DNA of 7,252 nucleotides from Halomonas sp. (GTDB lineage: Bacteria > Pseudomonadota > Gammaproteobacteria > Pseudomonadales > Oleiphilaceae): positions 1-7,252 of the forward strand of contig SLIH01000399.1 in the NCBI GenBank assembly GCA_007135745.1. The letters are read 5' to 3'. The position numbers were made by a program, and so were the translations under genes. Positions 5,290 through 7,252 of the stretch are shown piece by piece. Under the pieces are notes generated by a model. It did not search any database. It had not been told where the DNA came from and saw nothing but the letters and a program-made list of their open reading frames with translations. The stretch's first letter is position 1. Each line of letters starts with the position of its first letter.

Positions 5290-7252
5290 ATGTCACTGAC
5301 CGACGAACAGAGAGCCATTGTAACGCTGGGCTATCAGCACTGCGTCATCAATGCCGTCGCCGGCAGCGGCAAGACCACCACCCTGGCCTGGCGCATCCGT
5401 CACCTGCTCGAACAGGGCCACGACCCGGAGCGGATGCTGATTCTCATGTTCAACCGCAGTGCCCGGGCCGACTTCCAGCGCAAGCTGTGCGAGATCTCCC
5501 GGGATACGGGACTGAACCTGCCTGAGATCCGAACCTATCATGCCATGGGGCTGCGGCTGTACCGGCGTTTTGTGCGCGATGGCTACCTGCCGCCCTGGCA
5601 GGGAGACGTGCTCAGCGAACAGGAGGTGAACTACCAGCTCTGGCAGCTGACCCTGCAGCTGGCACCAGAGGATCTGCGCGACGAGATCCGGCGCAACAAG
5701 AAGGAATCCGTGGAAACGGCAGCGAATTTCATCGATATCACCAAGACCACACTGGACCGGCCCGAACTCGTTTTCGAGCAGATGGGGTTCGACAACCGAT
5801 ACCGCTACCTGCTTGAGGTCTATTACGGCTTCGAACGCTGGCGCCGGGATCACAAACGCATCACCTTCGCCGATATGCTGCACGAACCGGTTCAGGCCAT
5901 CCATGATCACCCGCAGCTGCGCCGGCTGGTCGAGAACAAGATGGACCTGATTCTCGTGGACGAGTACCAGGACACCAATGAAATCCAGCATCTGCTACTG
6001 AAGTACATTGCCGGCGATCGTGCCCGGGTGACCGTGGTGGGCGATCCCGATCAGACCATTTACGAATTTCGCGGCGCCCGGCCGGATTTCATTCTGAAGC
6101 GTTTCGCCCGGGAATTCCCAGATGCCGTGACCCTGAATCTCTCCTATACCTTTCGCTACGGACATCGGGTGTCGCTGCTCGCCAATCATCTGATCAGCCA
6201 CAATCAGGACCGCAAGGAGGTTCTCTGCCACTCTCATCCGGGCACCCCGGAAACCCGGATTCATCTGGCACGCCCCCGCGAAGACGCGGATTACATCGCC
6301 CAGCTCGCCGAAAAACACCGAAAGGAAGGCGGCCACCTGAACGATATCGCGATACTGGTTCGCATCTGGAGCCAGAGCGTTCCGATTGAGCTACGCCTTC
6401 TGGCCCGCCAGATTCCCTATCGCATTGACGCCCACAAGGGGGCGCTTTTTACCCGTGAAGTGGAAAGCCTGATGCAATTGCTGGCCCTGGCGGCCGGTGA
6501 ACACCGCGACCCGGGCACACCGGAGGCGCGACGAAGCCGCGGGCATGCTTTCCGGCAACTGCTTCGATTTCCCCACGTCGGCCTGAAGGAGCCGGAGCTC
6601 AACAATCTGGCGGATTATCTCGCGGGATTCAGCTGCGACTGGGGACAGGTACTGATGAATATGGACACAGGCCAATGGAAACCCCTGCCAGGGCGCAAGG
6701 TGCGCCTGCTCGGGGAGGCATTGGCCGCGCTCGAGGGCAGTTCAAGTCCCGCGCATCGATTGCTGGCGGATTACGTGGAGAAAACCGAACTGTTTGAGGG
6801 CATCCGCAGCCTCGCCCTGACCCACGAGACCGCCGATGAACGCATCGGAACCGTCCAGGGTTTCCAGCATTACCTGGCCACCCTTAATCTTGACGCCACC
6901 ATGGCTCTATCCCACCTTCGAGACCTGAAATCCCGGGCCAGCAACCCCGGTGAGGAAGGTCTGCACCTGTCTACGATCCACCGGACCAAGGGCCTGGAGT
7001 GGCCAACGGTGGTCATCCCCGGCCTGCGGGAGAAAATACTCCCCTACACCGCCCGAGGGGACGACAACCTGCCGGCCTTGATGGAGAGTGAGCGTCGTCT
7101 GCTCTACGTCGGCATCACCCGGGCGCGGGAGAACCTGCACCTTCTGAGCTGCGATACCGAGGCCGGGAACAATGATGACAGCCTGCCCAGCCGATTCGTG
7201 GCGGAAATGCACTTTCCGCTCAGCGAGGCCCTGGGCAATCGCCTGCATGACA
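5290..7252 (+). CDS. UvrD/Rep-like superfamily 1 DNA helicase, 3' end missing
   Basis: The frame is open from the ATG at 5290 to the window edge, giving 654 residues without a stop. It carries the superfamily 1A helicase motifs in order: Q-motif LTDEQRAIV (3-11), motif I AGSGKTT (K28), motif II LILVDEYQDT (D224, E225), motif III VVGDPDQTIYEFRGA (249-263), motif IV LSYTFRYG (284-291), motif V TIHRTKGLEW (562-571) and motif VI LLYVGITRAR (604-613). It should be an ATP-driven 3'-5' DNA translocase in the cytoplasm, used in repair or replication restart. Motif Ia (LILMFNRSARADF) and motif IV differ from the usual TFTNKAA and NYRS wording, and the insertion before motif V is short compared with UvrD. 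It is therefore probably a separate UvrD-like paralogue rather than uvrD, rep or pcrA. No good Shine-Dalgarno precedes the ATG, but no alternative in-frame start lies upstream, and a later one would lose the Q-motif. Confidence 0.9.
   Translation, partial: MSLTDEQRAIVTLGYQHCVINAVAGSGKTTTLAWRIRHLLEQGHDPERMLILMFNRSARADFQRKLCEISRDTGLNLPEIRTYHAMGLRLYRRFVRDGYLPPWQGDVLSEQEVNYQLWQLTLQLAPEDLRDEIRRNKKESVETAANFIDITKTTLDRPELVFEQMGFDNRYRYLLEVYYGFERWRRDHKRITFADMLHEPVQAIHDHPQLRRLVENKMDLILVDEYQDTNEIQHLLLKYIAGDRARVTVVGDPDQTIYEFRGARPDFILKRFAREFPDAVTLNLSYTFRYGHRVSLLANHLISHNQDRKEVLCHSHPGTPETRIHLARPREDADYIAQLAEKHRKEGGHLNDIAILVRIWSQSVPIELRLLARQIPYRIDAHKGALFTREVESLMQLLALAAGEHRDPGTPEARRSRGHAFRQLLRFPHVGLKEPELNNLADYLAGFSCDWGQVLMNMDTGQWKPLPGRKVRLLGEALAALEGSSSPAHRLLADYVEKTELFEGIRSLALTHETADERIGTVQGFQHYLATLNLDATMALSHLRDLKSRASNPGEEGLHLSTIHRTKGLEWPTVVIPGLREKILPYTARGDDNLPALMESERRLLYVGITRARENLHLLSCDTEAGNNDDSLPSRFVAEMHFPLSEALGNRLHD

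Noticed and set aside
5293..5991. A 232-codon - strand open frame inside the helicase gene
   Set aside because: The + strand here encodes helicase motifs I to II without interruption; the antisense product has no recognisable feature.

Overview
The window looks like ordinary chromosomal DNA from a moderately GC-rich gammaproteobacterium. The TmcA homologue is of the bacterial type, and the other genes (a crotonase-fold acyl-CoA hydrolase, a DUF2237 protein, a lipoprotein and a class I cytochrome c) fit a marine or environmental lineage of the Marinobacter/Alcanivorax/Halomonas/Pseudomonas kind. That placement is an impression from protein wording and repeat style, not a computed result. I see no phage, transposase, CRISPR, tRNA or rRNA sequence.

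Layout, left to right. Bases 1-81 are the tail of an unidentified + strand gene. It converges on a small secreted cytochrome c (175-516, - strand), and a perfect 12-bp REP-type palindrome (125-159) lies between them. A 177-bp divergent region (517-693) carries candidate promoters for the cytochrome and for a 3-hydroxyisobutyryl-CoA hydrolase-like enzyme (694-1839, + strand). The hydrolase converges on an ankyrin-repeat lipoprotein gene (1979-2662, - strand). Nearly all of that junction is filled by a second, unrelated inverted repeat of about 120 bp whose left end overlaps the hydrolase stop codon. Upstream of the lipoprotein gene on the - strand are tmcA (2737-4827) and a DUF2237 gene (4849-5225/5226). 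A compact 63-bp divergent region separates these from a UvrD/Rep-like superfamily 1 helicase (5290 onward, + strand), which runs off the right edge.

How the genes fit together. DUF2237 and tmcA are 21 bp apart and are probably co-transcribed; the ankyrin lipoprotein, 74 bp further down, may be read from the same transcript. TmcA makes N4-acetylcytidine on elongator tRNA-Met. The hydrolase belongs to branched-chain amino acid (valine) or acyl-CoA catabolism, and the cytochrome to periplasmic electron transfer. These are housekeeping or accessory metabolic roles with no evident common pathway, and I do not find a convincing new multi-gene system. The most distinctive features are the two different palindromic repeats at the two convergent gene junctions, the atypical motifs of the helicase, and a pair of adjacent 7-nt homopolymer runs inside tmcA. 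Two leftmost possible start codons (TTG for the cytochrome, GTG for tmcA) are better replaced by internal ATGs that have properly spaced ribosome binding sites.
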